From positions 407,928 to 471,927 of the forward strand of contig WBMV01008225.1 of NCBI GenBank assembly GCA_013396655.1: a DNA stretch of 64,000 nucleotides, written 5' to 3'. Shown here piece by piece: positions 47,226 to 60,704 of the stretch (position 1 is its first letter; every line of letters begins with the position of its first letter). A program made the translations under genes and the position numbers. The notes under the pieces are model-generated. The model searched no databases, was not told the DNA's origin, and saw nothing but the letters and a program-made list of their open reading frames with translations. The DNA is from Campylorhamphus procurvoides (lineage: Eukaryota; Chordata; Aves; Passeriformes; Dendrocolaptidae).

Positions 47226-48624
47226 AATTATTAAATCAATGTCAACTAGCAGCTCAACTTTTTGTCCTTTTCTGCACCAGGTGAGCTTTCCGTGGGGCTG
47301 CCAGCTGCTCCTGACACTGGCTTGGCATGGTCTGTGCCAGCAGCACTGGCAGCCTGGCCCTCATGGGCAGCTGCCATTGTGAGAACACACGGTGCCCTGC
47401 AAGTGAATCCTGTGGGTGCAGAATGAGTGGGCTGATACAGCCTCTGCCCATTTGTATTCAGGCTCCCTATGAGGCACCAGCAGTGGTGTGACTTTCCACA
47501 AAGCCTCTGTCTGAGAAAAATCACACTGCCAGTGGCAGGATCCCATGCCCCTGTTGGTTTAAAAACTATACCCCAGAACTTCTATTAACTCACAGTGCTC
47601 TGATTTTAAGCTCCTTTGTGTGAGAGCATAACAATGAAAGCAAACAGATGCATCCCTGATTATAGGAGTTAATGCAAGAAATAGGCAGAACAGAGCAACA
47701 CATGCTCCTCTGCCCCAGTTCCCACGTGGTTCTGGCACATCCCTGGGGCTGGAGTCCCTATCCCCACAGCATTTTCTGAGAGCCTGCCTCTTGCACAAAA
47801 AGTCCACAGTGGACTTGTAGCTGGGTCTCTCACCTTCCCCAATTTGGAGCCAGTTTCTTCCTGGAGCCTGGGATGTGTCAGGGAGAGACCTTGTTTTTAT
47901 AACCTCCTGTTAGGGCTGGAGGTGATGCCTCTGCAGTGACAGCTGGGGAGCAGGCTTTGATCTGCTGCATCAATGCCTCCTCTGGGAATTCAAGCCTCTG
48001 AGTCTTACTTGCCCTGGGCAATAATCAGGAGGATTTCCCCTAAATAAAGAGCCATCAAACCTTATCAGCTGTCTTGCTGTTCCTGTGTCACCACTCTTTG
48101 AAGACAGCATCTGCCACAGAGAGGTCAGCCAGAGAAATCTCTGGGTAAAAGCCCAGTATGCAGCCCAAAACAGTGCAGAACTGGAGGGACATATCCTGGC
48201 ATTGGCCCAGCCCCATGGCACCCCAGCAGCTCAGGGACAAGCAGCCATCGGGCCAAGAGCCCAAATCCCAGCTAACTCTCTACCAAGTACGTGGCCCCTC
48301 TGTCCTCCCTTTAGTTTGCAGTATGTGTGGGCAGGGTGCCATCAGCATCAGGGTCTCACCAGCTTCAGGTGGATCCCACATACCCAAGAAAAATCCTGTG
48401 CAGAGCCTGCCGAGTCCTGGCAACTGGGCAAGTTGGGCTGAGGCTGTGGGCAAGCAGGTGTTCGGTGCTACAAGTGGTCCCTGGCACCCACTGATAACAG
48501 CCTGAGGCTGAGCCATCCTGCTGTGGTAGTGGAGAGAGCAGGCCTTGCTTTTGGTTTTGCAGCTCTCATCACCACAGCATCCCAGAAATCAGAGGAACAG
48601 GAGCTAGTGGAGAAGCAGGATCAG
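47226..48624. other. Intergenic, nothing recognised
   Basis: No exon or clear transposon on either strand. Confidence 0.55.
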
Positions 48625-48730
48625 AATTAGGGTTGGAAAACTGGGTCATCCAAGTTCTGCTTCTGGATTTACAACACATCTTTACTTTCCCTAACTGTAA
48701 AAATGCTGATAATGCCTTCATGTTTTCCAT
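48625..48730 (+). mobile_element. Possible MIR-like fragment
   Basis: GGGTCATCCAAGTTCTGCTT ... CTTTACTTTCCC ... TAACTGTAAAAATGCTGATA ... ATGCC follows the MIR order 'gggttcaaatcctg...ctttcctcatctgtaaaatggg..ataatgcc'. Very diverged; low confidence. Confidence 0.3.
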
Positions 48731-50869
48731 GCCACTTTGGTTTCTGAAGGGTTGACCATGATGTTTGGAGGTAAACTGCTGGGTTATAATGCTGTTGCAC
48801 ATACAAGTTGTTTATCCTCTTCAGAAAAGCTTATTTCCAAAGGCTAGAGAGTGGTGTGATGTTCAAGGCTCTGTAAACTGGTTCATGTGGAGAGCTGCAG
48901 ATGCTACACCCAGTCAGACTGCCTTGCTTGGAGCTGGCTGTACATGAGACCCCAGAAATGCCTACAGTTTTGGTTACTTCTTTTGCACATCTGCTCCTGC
49001 AGACTGCTCAAGGCTCTTCCATATTTCTTTCAATTAGCTATTCTTTCACTGACCCAGGCCTGCTATTCACTGATGAATTGGGTGCTGTTCATTGTAGCTT
49101 GAAATACTATTTTGCTACTCTTAATGCTTCCCATTCATTTTCTGTGGCGATCGAATTCATAACAGCAGAGATGTAGCTTTCATTGATATTTGATGCAGCA
49201 GCAATACCCTCAGCAAAGGCTTTTTTGTATGTAGGGCTCCAAACCTTTCAACCACGCTATCATGGAAAGTCATAATGTCCCTTTTCTGCAATGCCCCAAG
49301 CCACCTGCAGCCCCTGAAAGAGCACATTGTTTCTCCAATTAAAGAAACAACATGGGCAGTGTCTGCACTGGTTGCAAGGGAGGGCTCTGGGTAATCTCTT
49401 TTTGCCCTGCCCCAATCCTTCACCTCCCACTTCCCCTATCCTGTTTGAAACTGAATTTCAGCTCCACTGCTGTTTAAAACTAAATGGAAGGATGCTTGCA
49501 GGGTGGGTTGTTTTAGCTCCTAAATGAGCTTCCTGATAGTATACTCCCAGATGGAGCTGGCTCTCCTTGGGTGGCAATCTTGTTAGGAGCAATTCCTGGG
49601 TGCTGGGCTTTTATATGATCAGGCACAGTCTTCTTCTTGCTATCTCTAAAAAACCATATGCCTCTAAGCGACCAGTGGGGGAGTGGGGATGGATTTCTTT
49701 CTCCTTTTCTTTTTTATTTTCCAAAAAAAGCATTTGTGTGGGGAGAAGATGCTGCACTACCTTTTGCTCAGAGAAAAGGAGTCTGACAGCTTAGCGCTGC
49801 TCAGAGACAGGAAAATTACTTTGTCTAGTGAATATTCTAAAGAGATGAAATAACAGGGCACAATCAAAATCCTCTGTTTAAAAGAAGAGCTGTCTCACTC
49901 CTGCTAAGCCAACAATTTAATTATTTCGCTCATCTTTTGCAGAATAACTTTAGAGAAGAAATGGTGGAAATGTCTGTAAATGCTTTCTCCTAAGGAAAAG
50001 GAATATTCAGACTGTGATCCATGCTGGCAACCAGAGAAAAAATCTCTGCCCCAACAGATAAGTGGTGCTTTATTATGAGCATATCCTTGCTGGCCCTTGC
50101 CTGTTTCACCTACTGGAAAAAGGAGTTGTCACCTACAGCTCAGCACTGTCAAGCACCACCCAGCAGCAAGGCAGCTGCCATTTGGCATGGTGTGATACCA
50201 ACCCTTGCTTGTTTTGAATAAACAGAGCTATGTTTTGAAGAGAATAGCAACGTTGTTTAAGAAAAACAGAGTACTTAAAGAAAGATGGATTATATGATGA
50301 GCTAGAGATGGCAAAGATAATCTCCAAGCTGACACACAGCAGCCTATGGCATTTGTGATGAAGTGGCTGGTGGGTTATTATCCCAAGAGATACAGGGAGG
50401 TGGGCATAGTGCTTTGAATTACGGCTTTTTTTCTCTCCCACATTCTGTCTTTCCTCTTTCTGGCTGTCTCTGAGAGGGTGGAGTACTGGACTCACCTCTG
50501 CATGTCAGGAGTGAAAGTCACCTTATGCGCCCAGCCCTTGTAAATATTCCCTGCCTCCTTTCAAAACTCGTGCCTACCTTTATGTGCTGTTCAGTTTCAA
50601 AGAAACTGATGACACAGTAGGCACAAGCCTGCTCCCCCTGTGGCGTGCGAGGCTTGAGGTGAGGGGCTCTCGGCAAGTGGGGATTGGACAGCATTGTCCT
50701 CAGGTAGAGCTGCTGCAGGCAGGCAGGGGTGAGGCCATCCTGGGATTCCCAAACACAGTTCCCACTAAAGCCCTGGAAGAAAAAAAAAGAAAAAAAGAAA
50801 AAAACCTGGCACGAGAATAGCTTGCCAGGATTCCCCTTTCCTGCTATGGCCCTGAAGGGCTGAGCCACT
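48731..50869. other. Intergenic, nothing recognised; purine run near the end
   Basis: No exon seen. An A-rich purine run occupies about 50776-50805. Confidence 0.55.
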
Positions 50870-51035
50870 TGTTTATCTTGTGGGAGAAGTCTGCAGCCAC
50901 AGTTAACTTTGCATATTTGATCCTGTCTGAGGTAATTTCTTTTCCTATCTGCAATATTTCTATTGCAAGCACCTATAAATGTTTCATTGAGGTAACGCTT
51001 ACAATTGCTCAATTAACATATTACCTCTATTGTCC
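50870..51035. promoter_or_regulatory. Candidate regulatory element
   Basis: AT-rich, repeat-free block dense in factor-like words: TGTTTATC, AGTTAACTTTGCATATTTG (HNF1/OCT-like), ATTGCAAG and TTACAATTGCTCAAT (C/EBP-like). No coding signal. Assigned by appearance only. Confidence 0.2.
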
Positions 51036-51409
51036 CCAGGATCTCAAATACAAATGTTGTGGCAGAGACCAATTGTTTGTCGGCTTAGTGACAGAGGCGT
51101 CAAGGAGCAAGTGCCAGCGCTGGCCATGGCTGCCACTTCAGAGCCAATGTCTACAAAAGCGTTGGGAGCCAGACATGGAGCTGCCTCCCACACCTCCACC
51201 AAAGGCAGGGTTAGTACCAAATGTTTCCAGCACATCTGCTGAGATGGCTGCAGTCAGTTTTGGGGCACAACTCACAGCAGCAAGTTCGATTTTTAAAAGG
51301 ATGTGGGACCCAACGTCTTCAGTTCCTACTGAGCAACCTGAGGGTTGTGGGTGTGTGGCACTCCTGAAATTCAGGCTGTACTTGAATGGGAAAAGGCAGA
51401 GAGATGTAT

Positions 51410-51745
51410 GACAGGAATCATCAGAGATGTGAAATCCTTTCAGTATGAGAGGAGACTGAATCAGTCAACATCAGCCTAGAAAACGTAGGGCTTGAAGCTA
51501 CAGGTTACAGAGGTCTGCAACATGATGAACAGCAGGAGGAATGGAGGCAGTTGCTCATAAGGCAAGAGCCAAGGAATGTTAAATGAAATCATCAGGCAGA
51601 TATTTTTTAAAGCATAGAGGAGGAAGTCTTTTTTTCACACAACCATAATTAATTGGTGGAACTCATTGCTATGAGATGCTTCAGGTGCTGAAACTATACA
51701 TTGGTTCAAAAAGCAATTAGGCAAATTAATGGGAAAACAGGCTAT
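51410..51745 (+). mobile_element. Ancient CR1-type LINE 3' region
   Basis: TATGAGAGGAGACTGAATCA, ATTTTTTAAAGCATAGAGGA, TTTTTTTCACACAACCATAA, TTAATTGGTGGAACTCATTG, CTATGAGATGCTTCAGGTGC and TTCAAAAAGCAATTAGGCAA follow the order of an old reptile/bird CR1 subfamily ('ttcacacaatgcataattaatctgtggaactcattgccacaagatg...ttcaaaaaggattgg'). + orientation, well diverged, no open frame left. Confidence 0.65.
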
Positions 51746-54700
51746 GGAGGCCTGTTAGAGCTGCTGCTGCAGATGCAGCCTATGGCTTGGGAAGTCCCTG
51801 GGCTGCCTAGTGCTGGGATTTGCAGGGTTGCATCAGGCTTGCCCCACTCTTCCCCCCATAACCTCTATGGGCCAGAGCTGCAGAACAACGGTAGTGTGTC
51901 TTTTCCCATGGCATGCCATGCCAGACTGGAAATACTCCTTCCATGAGGATTTTTCTCAAATGTAAAAAATCGAAGGACTTCTGAATATCATAGTGAGGTA
52001 CTGGGAGGCAGGAGAACTTGGCAGCTCTCACTTGTCTGAAGTGCATTACTGTGGGAGCATAAATTGTTCCTGTTTGGAGAGCTGTGTTTTTGCCTTCCTC
52101 CCCGTTCCTGACTTTCACACAGGCAGCCAACAGTGTGGGTACTGACATGGAGCATGCGAGGCTATGGGGGGCAGCAGGACAGAGAGAAAAGACAGGGGCA
52201 CATAAGCTGCCCTAGCTACACCTTCAGCTTTGCTTTCATACACCTAGGCACCTTGTCCTTTCCCCCATCACACTCTTGTTAATCGTGGCACGTGAGAGTG
52301 CCACTAGATGCAGGTGTAGCATCAAGAAATTGCAAGGAATCAGCTACCATGTATATACAGTTGGAGAGAGAGTGAGGGGTAGTCTGCAGGCTGTGATTAA
52401 AGTGCAGTGCGTTTACATTTTAAATGCCTCAGTACCCAGTCAGTTTAGATAGCTTAACCTCTGAGAATTAGATAGCTTAATCAGACAGAAATAGAAGCTG
52501 TACAAAGAAGGCTCTGTGAAACCCCAGGGCTCTGGGTACAGGAGCCCCAAGCTCAACTTCATTTTTGTTTAATGCAGCAGTTTGCTAGGCATTTTTTAGA
52601 CAAGCATAAAAAGTGCCAAAAAGAAATATGTAAAACAAGACCTGTGATTTGTTTATTACATTAAAGAACACAGAGCTTTAGGATAAAAGGGTATAAAATA
52701 AATGCCATGGGAACCCAAACAGCTGCACTTTTTGCTTGGCATAGAGAGAGGTAGAACATGGATTGTGTCAGATGGCCTCATCTGAACCTGCCTGCCTGTG
52801 GTTAAGAGATGCTAACATTGGCCCTAGTCTGCCTGACTCTTGCTGCATTGCAAAGAGTCGCAGTTTTGGGGTAGGCTTTTGTATGTGGCCATCCAGACTC
52901 TCTGCTGCATTCAGGACATGGGAAACCTGACGGGGTGTTTGCTGTGGTGGCAGAGGGGCTCCCTCAGGTCCTATAGGCTTGGGGTCATAAGGACACCAAC
53001 TGCCCTGATAAGGGGACAGTCAATGGATGTGATCTACAGAGAATAAATCCAGAGTGACTGACTCCAAGGCTGTTTATCACAAACCAAAAATTACCTTTGG
53101 AAACTGGTCTTGAAAAATAACAGAGGTGACAGCAGTACCTACCTGTGGCACAGCATTCCTGGGCTTCCATGGAAATTTGGGAGCCCTGTTGTATAATCTG
53201 GTCTCTTACTCCTCCTTATCCTATCTCAATCACTTGGAAAAACTGTATTCACCCAGGAAAAATGTACTCGCCCCAAGGTGTGCACGCGTAGGATTATTTA
53301 CCAGTGCTCCAGAAGGGCAGAGCTGCTCCGCAGGGATGGGCAGTGCGCGCCCTGCAGGGAAACCCTGCACAGGCTGTGAGGAGGCCATGCTCAGCCTTCC
53401 CCTCACTGGACAACAGGCACTTATTTCACAGAGTTGAGAGAACTTGTTGTAAGGAAGGATCTGCAAGGTGCAGGGGCATCTCCTATGCCCTTCATGCATC
53501 TCTGGAGGTTTTTCTTGTTTAAACCCTCCATCCAGTCAATATCATACTTCTTCCTTCATTGTTTCTTTCCTCTGTTCTCTTTTTTTCGTTCTCTTTCCTC
53601 TAGTGATGCTTCAGAAACACCAGAGAAAAGGCTCATTACAGGCACTCTTCCTCGTTGTCCTTCCTTGCCCACTCCAAGTGCACTCAGCTAGGTTCCCTCT
53701 CCTTCCACTTTGCCTGTTTCCTGCTTTGAGGCTGGCTGCAGGGTTTGTCTCTGCAAACAAGCCACCCCTGGCAGGGTGGTGGGAGCTACTTGGGATGCAG
53801 CAGCACATCATCATCCCCCTCCCGCCCTCTCCCTGAAGCTGAAGCTATGCTTTAAGGCCTGAAGCAAAGCAAAAATCTCTGTGGTGTCAATCCCTAGCCA
53901 GATAGCACAAAGCAGCAAGGAGGGAGAGGCTAATCTATTCAGGTCATTAAGACGTGGGCAGAACTCAGCCTGTCCTAATGATCCCCTTTGAAATCCTATA
54001 TGTATATAATTCATCTTGTGCTCCAGTGGATCCTGCCTGAAACTGGTATTGCAATTCTGTTTCTATGCATCTGCTTTTGTATTCAGTACTTTGAGGTAGT
54101 TTACATAAAGGGGTGGCTTTAATTTGCGTTCCCATTGTAACTGCCTTGCAGCTGTGTGGGGTTAGGCTCCCTCCACCCAATTTTTGACTGGGGCAGACTT
54201 ACTGAGGGCGTAAGGAGCCCTGGCTCTCGCTCACAGCCCTCAGTGAGGTACCAGCAGGCATAGGCTCTGTGGTGTCGACTGCCCTGCTCTCCTGGATGCT
54301 TGAAGGACTCTGTGCCATCCTGACATTGTAGAGTGGGCCTCAAAGGCTGTGACAGTCTGTGTCAGTCCTTGAGGGACATGGGGAGCTGGCTGGGACAGCT
54401 TTCAAAGCTAACTGGCTTTATTTGTACAAGGGTTCGTTTGGTTTCTTTTACAAGTGAGTTTGAAGGACCAAATTGTTTCCAAGCTGATTGAATTGCCATC
54501 AGTCATAACCATCCCCACAGCCAGTTGTTGATTCCCCTGTCCTGTTCCACACCAGCATGGAAATTGTGGCAGGGTGCGGAACTTTCTGCACCAGTATATT
54601 GCTCCACAACACATATCAAGCCCTGTTCTGGTCTTGATTTGGGGGTCTTTGGATGTGACCACAACAGATAACCTGGGAAAGGCCACTTGTAGGCATGAGT

Positions 54701-57700
54701 ATTTCTGCTGCTGAGAGGCAGCAGCTTTATTTTGGCAAAAGGCCTCCCTGACAGTTGTTGTATTTCTATCATTACATCACAGGAGGGTCCTAGAAAAAAG
54801 ACACCATCCTGCTTACTGCAAGGCATCCCACACTGCTCTGACCAGTAGTGGTGTTAGCAGTCTTCCCTCTGCTGAAAGAGCCTCTCTTCCACCTGATCCT
54901 GCCACAAACCATTGCCTTTCAGTGAAAAAGGTACTTTTCATTCAGTTTACTGTATCAGTAAACACTCGACTCACCTGTGCTCTGTTAGTGAGGGGCTCAG
55001 TGTGGAAACAGAGACACCAGCTTCCCTTGCGCAAAACCCCTGAACAGCAAAACTAATTTATGCTTGCTTTTTTTATTCAGGGTCTCAGGGTAAGGTGTTG
55101 CAACTCAGAGGCAGAACTGCCTTTGAAATGAAAGCTGATTTGAAACCGGCTGTGGGAAATCCCCCAAGTGCTCTCTGCCATGTCCCTAGCACAGGTGCCA
55201 CCACCCCACCCCCCTCCAAATCCCCCCCTTTTTATTTCTCTCTCCCCTTTCTGCTTCCCTTTCTTGCACTGAGTTCCTTGGCTGCACCACGCTGTACGAA
55301 CTTGTAGTAGGATTAATGTGAGTTGAAGCCTGAGGCTATATTCAGCTCGGATTTATGTCAAGAGGCATGGGGTCCACCGTACTGGAAAGGAGGCAGGCTG
55401 GCAGCAGCTGAAAGTACTCATTGTCACCACCAGCAGCCTGGATGTGCAGGGGATAACATCAGGTTGAGGGGCCAGGGGCTGGGGATCCCAGCTGGACAGT
55501 CTCATGGCGCTGCCTCTGGGTCAGTGCCATGCTGCCACCGTCCCCTTGTACCTGTGAGGATGAGGGAGGATCTTCTTCATGTGCACCATAAACGGAAGTT
55601 GAACTGAGCTTTTGGGCAATGAGGCTCCATGTGCTGGCTGTTCCAAGGTCCCATAAAACCGGGGAGTTCAGGAGCCAGAGAAGGGCCACCAAAAGCACAA
55701 GGTGACCATGTGTTTCTTACAGGGCAGAGGCAAATCTTGCAAACCCCTCAGGCCACGTCTGTGCTCAGGGCAGGTTTTGGCATGCTTTGCCCCGTGGCCT
55801 GCATGTTCTTGCAGAGAGTCACCTGGGCTGCCTGCTGCCTGGCCAGGGCGTGCAGAGCTCCGTGCTGTCTCTGTCCAGCTCCCCGAGCACTGCAGGCATG
55901 ATGGGCTGGGCTTGCATGAAGGTACCCGAGTTTTCCTTCTCCAAAAGGTGCCCCAGCAGAACTGTGAGTCCTGACCAAGGCTGATGTACAAGCGTGCTGG
56001 GTGGCTGACGAGCCTTGGCAGGTCTGGAGGCAATCCTCCTTGGTGGCGCAGGCAATGGTGCAATGTGGGGCCTGGGAAACGGAGCACCTCTGCCAAGGAG
56101 GCTGTAATGTGACAGTGCCACACCAGAGCTCCCATTTGCTTAAGTCAGGCAGCACAGCTGAAGTTAAATGATGGATTATCCTTGGCTAAGGATGCCACCT
56201 AAGTTTGCCTAATGCTCAATATGGTAGAGAAAAAAAAGTTTTATTTTCCAGCTTTCCTAACATCAAATATCCACTACAGTAGATACTGATTTGCTTTCTG
56301 AATTTAACTATCAAATTAGATTAGAAATCATAAAAAAGCTATCTCTGTTCATTTTAGTGGGGTAATATATGGCTATGCTCCTGAAAGTTATTGATCTCCT
56401 CACAACTGCTCACTAGGCACAGAGGGCCCATTTCTTTTCTCAGGCTATAATCCTACATCTTCAGTCCTGCATGCTCTTTGAGGCTTTCTGTAAAGCATCA
56501 GATGGTCATGTCACACTTTGGTGCTTGCGTGTAGCAAGGCTCACTCATACTTCTGTTTATTAACAATGCGACTACCAAATGTCACCTGTCACAAGTAATT
56601 AAGCAATGTGACACTGGTGACTCACCCCATGTTCCTGGGAACACCTTGGCCACAGACACACTTCTGTGAGAGTACCACACCCTTTCTTGCAGGCTTTAAC
56701 ACACCTTGACTGCAAAGCATCTTAGTATTGTTGGCTTGAAAAAAGTAGTCCTCTGACTAGTTAGCCACTTGGCTACCATTATAGAAAGTTACCACTGTAC
56801 TACTGCTTTGCATAATGTACCATTAAAACACCTCTCTCAGTGGTGTCTGCCCACAGACATTGGCCACTTACAGAGCTGGTGGGATGCAGAAAGCATTCAT
56901 TTTGTCATAATCTGAAACTGAGGTTGCCATAATATGACACACACGTGGAATAAAGAAACTAAGAGATTATATACTCTGTATGTGTAGATATATCCACTTG
57001 ATTAGGTAAATACAAAAATAGGCTTATTTTGAATAATACATTTAGACTTGGACAGAAGCAGTATATTTACAGATTCGTTGTATGGTTTGGTAATGATTTT
57101 TTTTTCTCACATGTCCATGTAATTTGTATGAGTGCATTACAAAGTTTAAGATTTGATTCTGTTTTCACACTGGTTTCTCTGAAGTTAGCCTGACAATATG
57201 CATCCTAAATGTTTTTAGGTATTGTAATTACCTGATTTGCTAATATGTTTTATCTTTACCCTTTTTTCTTTTTTTCTTTTTTTAATCTCTGCTTGTAACA
57301 TTTTAAAAAAAATTATTAGCAGATTAAGTATGCCACCATACTTTAGCTATGGACGTGTTTGTAAGCAAACTAGTTTACAAAATAAACAGGATTGTTTTAA
57401 CACCTTTATGGTGGGATAGCCCTTGCACTGTGCGGAGCAGAGCACATTTAACCCCACCTGCCTCCGAAGAGATAGAGACAGATCACTGCCAATGCTCTAT
57501 GTAAACAAGACCTGGCAGTGTCACTTCTCTCAAGTGGCATGTGCCAGGACTGCATGTTTCCACTGAGCCAGTTTTCAGCCTCTGAGCACCACTACCCATG
57601 CAAGATGAGAGTAACAGTTGTTTTCCTACCAGATGTGCTTGCATTTTGTTTCCCTGAAACTTCTGCTCTGTCTGGACCATGAAGCTGGGGATTTATTTTA

Positions 57701-58239
57701 TGATTGCTTTCCCCTGTATTTCTTTCCGTCTGTCGCAGTACCCCTCACTGAGGAAGACAGGAAGTTTTGTGTCCAATTTTGTGGTCATTGGATCATTTGA
57801 ATGACTGGTGAGGCAACTACAGGGAAAGCAGAGATGCTTCGCACCTGTCTCCTAGGCTCTTGGGACAGTTTATGAGCAAAAGTGTTTCACTAAAGGGCCA
57901 AGAGCTGCCAGACTCCCTGTTCCCTAGATAACCAAAAGAAGTAGTTACAGAGGAGGCTTTTCCGCCATAAACTGCGGGCCAGGCAGAAGCCCCTCCTTTC
58001 ATTTCCCAAACTCCAGGCTGCCAGATCTACCAGGACTGACATCATCCTTCGCTAAGGGTGAATCAGCGCGGTTGGGAAGTACGGTTTTGCAATCTCTTAA
58101 TGACAATTCGCCACAGCTTGTCCCTGTATCAACTGGCCAGGGAAACAACATTAATGCCCAGTAAGCAAGAAACAAGTTGCAACCTGCGACTTAGGCAATG
58201 CCGCTGATGCTGCAGGTGTGTGCACATGGCCTGGGAGGA
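51746..58239. other. Intergenic, no gene recognised
   Basis: 6.5 kb without a supportable exon. GC-richer in 55100-56150, where several overlapping open frames on both strands of up to 155 codons occur; that is expected from GC content and none resembles a known family. 56200-57400 is AT-rich and repeat-poor. Confidence 0.5.
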
Positions 58240-58249
58240 ATTTTGTTGC

Positions 58250-58345
58250 TCAGCTCCATCTAGTGGCACGGGCTTGGGAAGGACGGCGGCGGCCTTGGGA
58301 GGCGACAGGGCCCGTGGCGACGGTGGGTGTCCATAAGGCGGATTT
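58250..58345. promoter_or_regulatory. Small CpG cluster
   Basis: About ten CpG in 95 bases (GGACGGCGGCGGCC, GCGACAGGGCCCGTGGCGAC) in otherwise CpG-poor DNA. Too small for a standard CpG island. Could mark a minor promoter or enhancer; no gene attached. Confidence 0.25.
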
Positions 58346-59390
58346 AATTACAGCTCTTCTCGCTCTGGGTAGATGCATGAGTAAGCCTGCATTCGGTGTG
58401 GATCTCTATTGCGATACATACACAAAACAGTGCAGAAGAGTCCAAATTATACAGAAGCACCAAAACTAGGCGCAAAGCTGCTCTCTGCAACCCCTTGTTC
58501 TGCTGTAACTCTTCTGCATCCTGTAGGGGATGTTTTGCTCAGTTGCTGCATCCTGGCTCAGTCAGAAGACGAGCTCTGGGACCACCGCTGGGTGTGCCTG
58601 GGTATCACGTCATGAGACAGGTCCTTAATCCCGAGCTAGGGTGCTCCCTTCCCCTGAAATGCAGTAAATAATAATCCAAAAGGGGTGGTGAGGTATGAAA
58701 GCAACTAAAGTGAGCATGATCCTAAGTAGCAGTTTGGGTTTGGAAACTGTTGGGGAATGTTTGGGCTGGGTCCCAGCTTTGGCCCCAGAAAGGCTGTATA
58801 TGGAGTCACAAAATGCCATTTATTCCTGGCCAGAGATGAGCTGCGCTTCAGTGAACCTTGGAAAGTCAATTCAGCTTCAGGAGCCAGCATGGGCAAGATT
58901 CATGTCAAGCTGTTGGCAGGTTGTAACACTCCTTCTTTGGATTTTTGTATTTCCCATGGCAACTTAACGTAGGAGAACCAGAAAGTGAGAGTGACTCAAA
59001 GCAATGGAGAAGGGATAATGCCAAAATCAGCAGGATTGTGAAAAGCCTATTTGCATTTTTCCCCAGGGATGCTTGTTTTTAATATAGAGAGGTGTGAAAA
59101 CTAAAGATATTTGCGTATAATGACATGGGTTTTCTTAATGACATCCTCAAATAGGAATTTCTTGGACATACTACTCCATTTGGAGATCGGAGTGTGTAGC
59201 AGGGATTCACACTCTGCACTTTGCTGAGTAGAGGCATGTTTTGAGTAGCTTCGTGAGTCCTCAGGATCAACAAATCCATATGAAAGCAATGCTCAGCTTT
59301 TACACACTGCAGAACCTTTCAACTTCAAAGTGCTTTGCACACATTAACTCATCTGAGATGCGTTCCGTCATGAAACTGTTATGCCTTTGT
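58346..59390. other. Intergenic, nothing else recognised
   Basis: Holds only the X-box-like site listed separately. No exon or transposon recognised. Confidence 0.5.
58950..58963. promoter_or_regulatory. RFX X-box-like palindrome
   Basis: TTTCCCATGGCAAC agrees with the RFX consensus GTTNCCATGGNAAC at all but the first position. Near-palindromic, isolated in intergenic DNA. Function not known. Confidence 0.25.
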
Positions 59391-59394
59391 TTTT

Positions 59395-59650
59395 TTGTAC
59401 CACACTATTATTATACATATTAACCTGGTGCCTAGAGGCCCAACTGAGCTCAGGGCTCTGCTGTTCATAGACAGAAGAAGAAAACAGCTTCTCTCTCTAT
59501 GAGCTCACAATCTAAAAGAGCAGCAATAGATGGGAAAGGAGAGAGAGGCATGGGGAAGTGAAGTACGCCTTGTGTCACTCAGCCAGCAGCTCGCAGGGCG
59601 CAGGCTTTCTGAGTTTGAGACCGGCACGCAATCCCTTGGCTTCCCTGCCT
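59395..59650 (-). mobile_element. Ancient MIR/L3-type SINE, reverse orientation
   Basis: Reads, on the + strand, ATTATTATACATATTAACCT then GGTGCCTAGAGGCCCAACTG, AGCTCAGGGCTCTGCTGTTC, GAGCTCACAATCTAAAAGAG, AGAGAGGCATGGGGAAGTGA, TGTCACTCAGCCAGCAG. This is the complement-strand order of a SINE abundant in turtles and present as fossils in birds ('ggtgcctagaggccccaactgagatcagggcc...agagcttacaatctaa...ggcacagagaggtgaagtgacttgccc...cagcag'). One of the best-preserved old repeats here. Confidence 0.7.
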
Positions 59651-60704
59651 CCTGTTAATGTCAAGGTTGGCAAGAAAGCCTGACAGCCATTTTGCCTCCA
59701 GATCCAAAAAGGTAATACAGACAACCTTGTGTGCAAAACCCTCTCAACTGCTCTTTTGCTTGGGTTGTTTCCTTGCGGTCCCAATCCAAACTACGGATTA
59801 GTCTCAGTGAAATCACTCTTTACAGACCATATGTAACTGCACCCCTGCCCCTGGTTAGAGTGTCCGCTGTTTATGGCCTCAACTGGACAACTCACACATC
59901 TGACTTAAAGGGCTGTGTATACACACATATGTGCTGAAGGATTAGGTCAGGTCTGACATTTCTCTGCTACATGTCACCTTTGTATCTGCACCGCAGTCTT
60001 GACAGTTTGGGTGTGGAGCAAATGAATGGGTTTGTGAAATCCCAAATGCTGCTACAGAAAAGCTTTCCTAGCAGCTTAGATAGTTAATTTATGTTTTGAA
60101 GATACAAAAGAACAGAAAAATAGCAAATATTATTATTACTAGCAGTACTTAACATAAAGAATTTGCCCATGTCAGTAAGGAGTAGTCCCACATACCCACA
60201 GTAAATTCAGAAATGTGCATGTAAAGTGCTAGAAGGCTGTGCGACCTGGAGCGGGGGGGAAGAGAGAGAAAAGAAAATCCAAGGAAGCTGCAAAATACAA
60301 ATAAATTGGTTGCAAACCATATCAAGTGAATAATACCTCAGGAGTCAATAGGTACAAGAGTGTATGTCCAGATGTCAGGTATTAAACTGCATGCAGGTTT
60401 GGACTTGCTACCTTGGACCTTTGAAGCAAGGGGACCATTAAGTTCCCAAGAGTAATTCTGTGGAAAATGAACCCTGAGGATCAGGCAGGTCCTGGGGGTT
60501 TACTACAGACTGCAGACCTTTCTGTGGGATTTGACACTTGCTACCAGTACTGTAGCAGATCTCTGGAAGATGGCTCTGGAGCAGTATGAAAAGGTTGGCA
60601 TTTTGAACTACCTAGGTAGTCACTTTCCTCCTAGAGTAATTTCCAGTGTGTTTTAGAGTATTATCTTAAAGTCCCTTGACAGCTAGTTCATTCAGCTTAT
60701 ATTT
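59651..60704. other. Intergenic, nothing recognised
   Basis: Lies between two oppositely oriented SINE fossils. No exon recognised. Confidence 0.5.

Noticed and set aside
50518..51012. 164-codon minus-strand open frame
   Set aside because: Includes a poly-phenylalanine run translated from an A/G-rich simple repeat (50776-50805); no family resemblance.
50869..51411. 180-codon + strand open frame
   Set aside because: Begins in AT-rich motif-like DNA and runs into unrelated sequence just before a decayed CR1; no recognisable protein features or splice context.
55668..56135. 155-codon minus-strand frame and overlapping + strand frames
   Set aside because: Overlapping long frames on both strands in a GC-richer stretch are expected by composition; none resembles a known protein and no splice pattern supports one.
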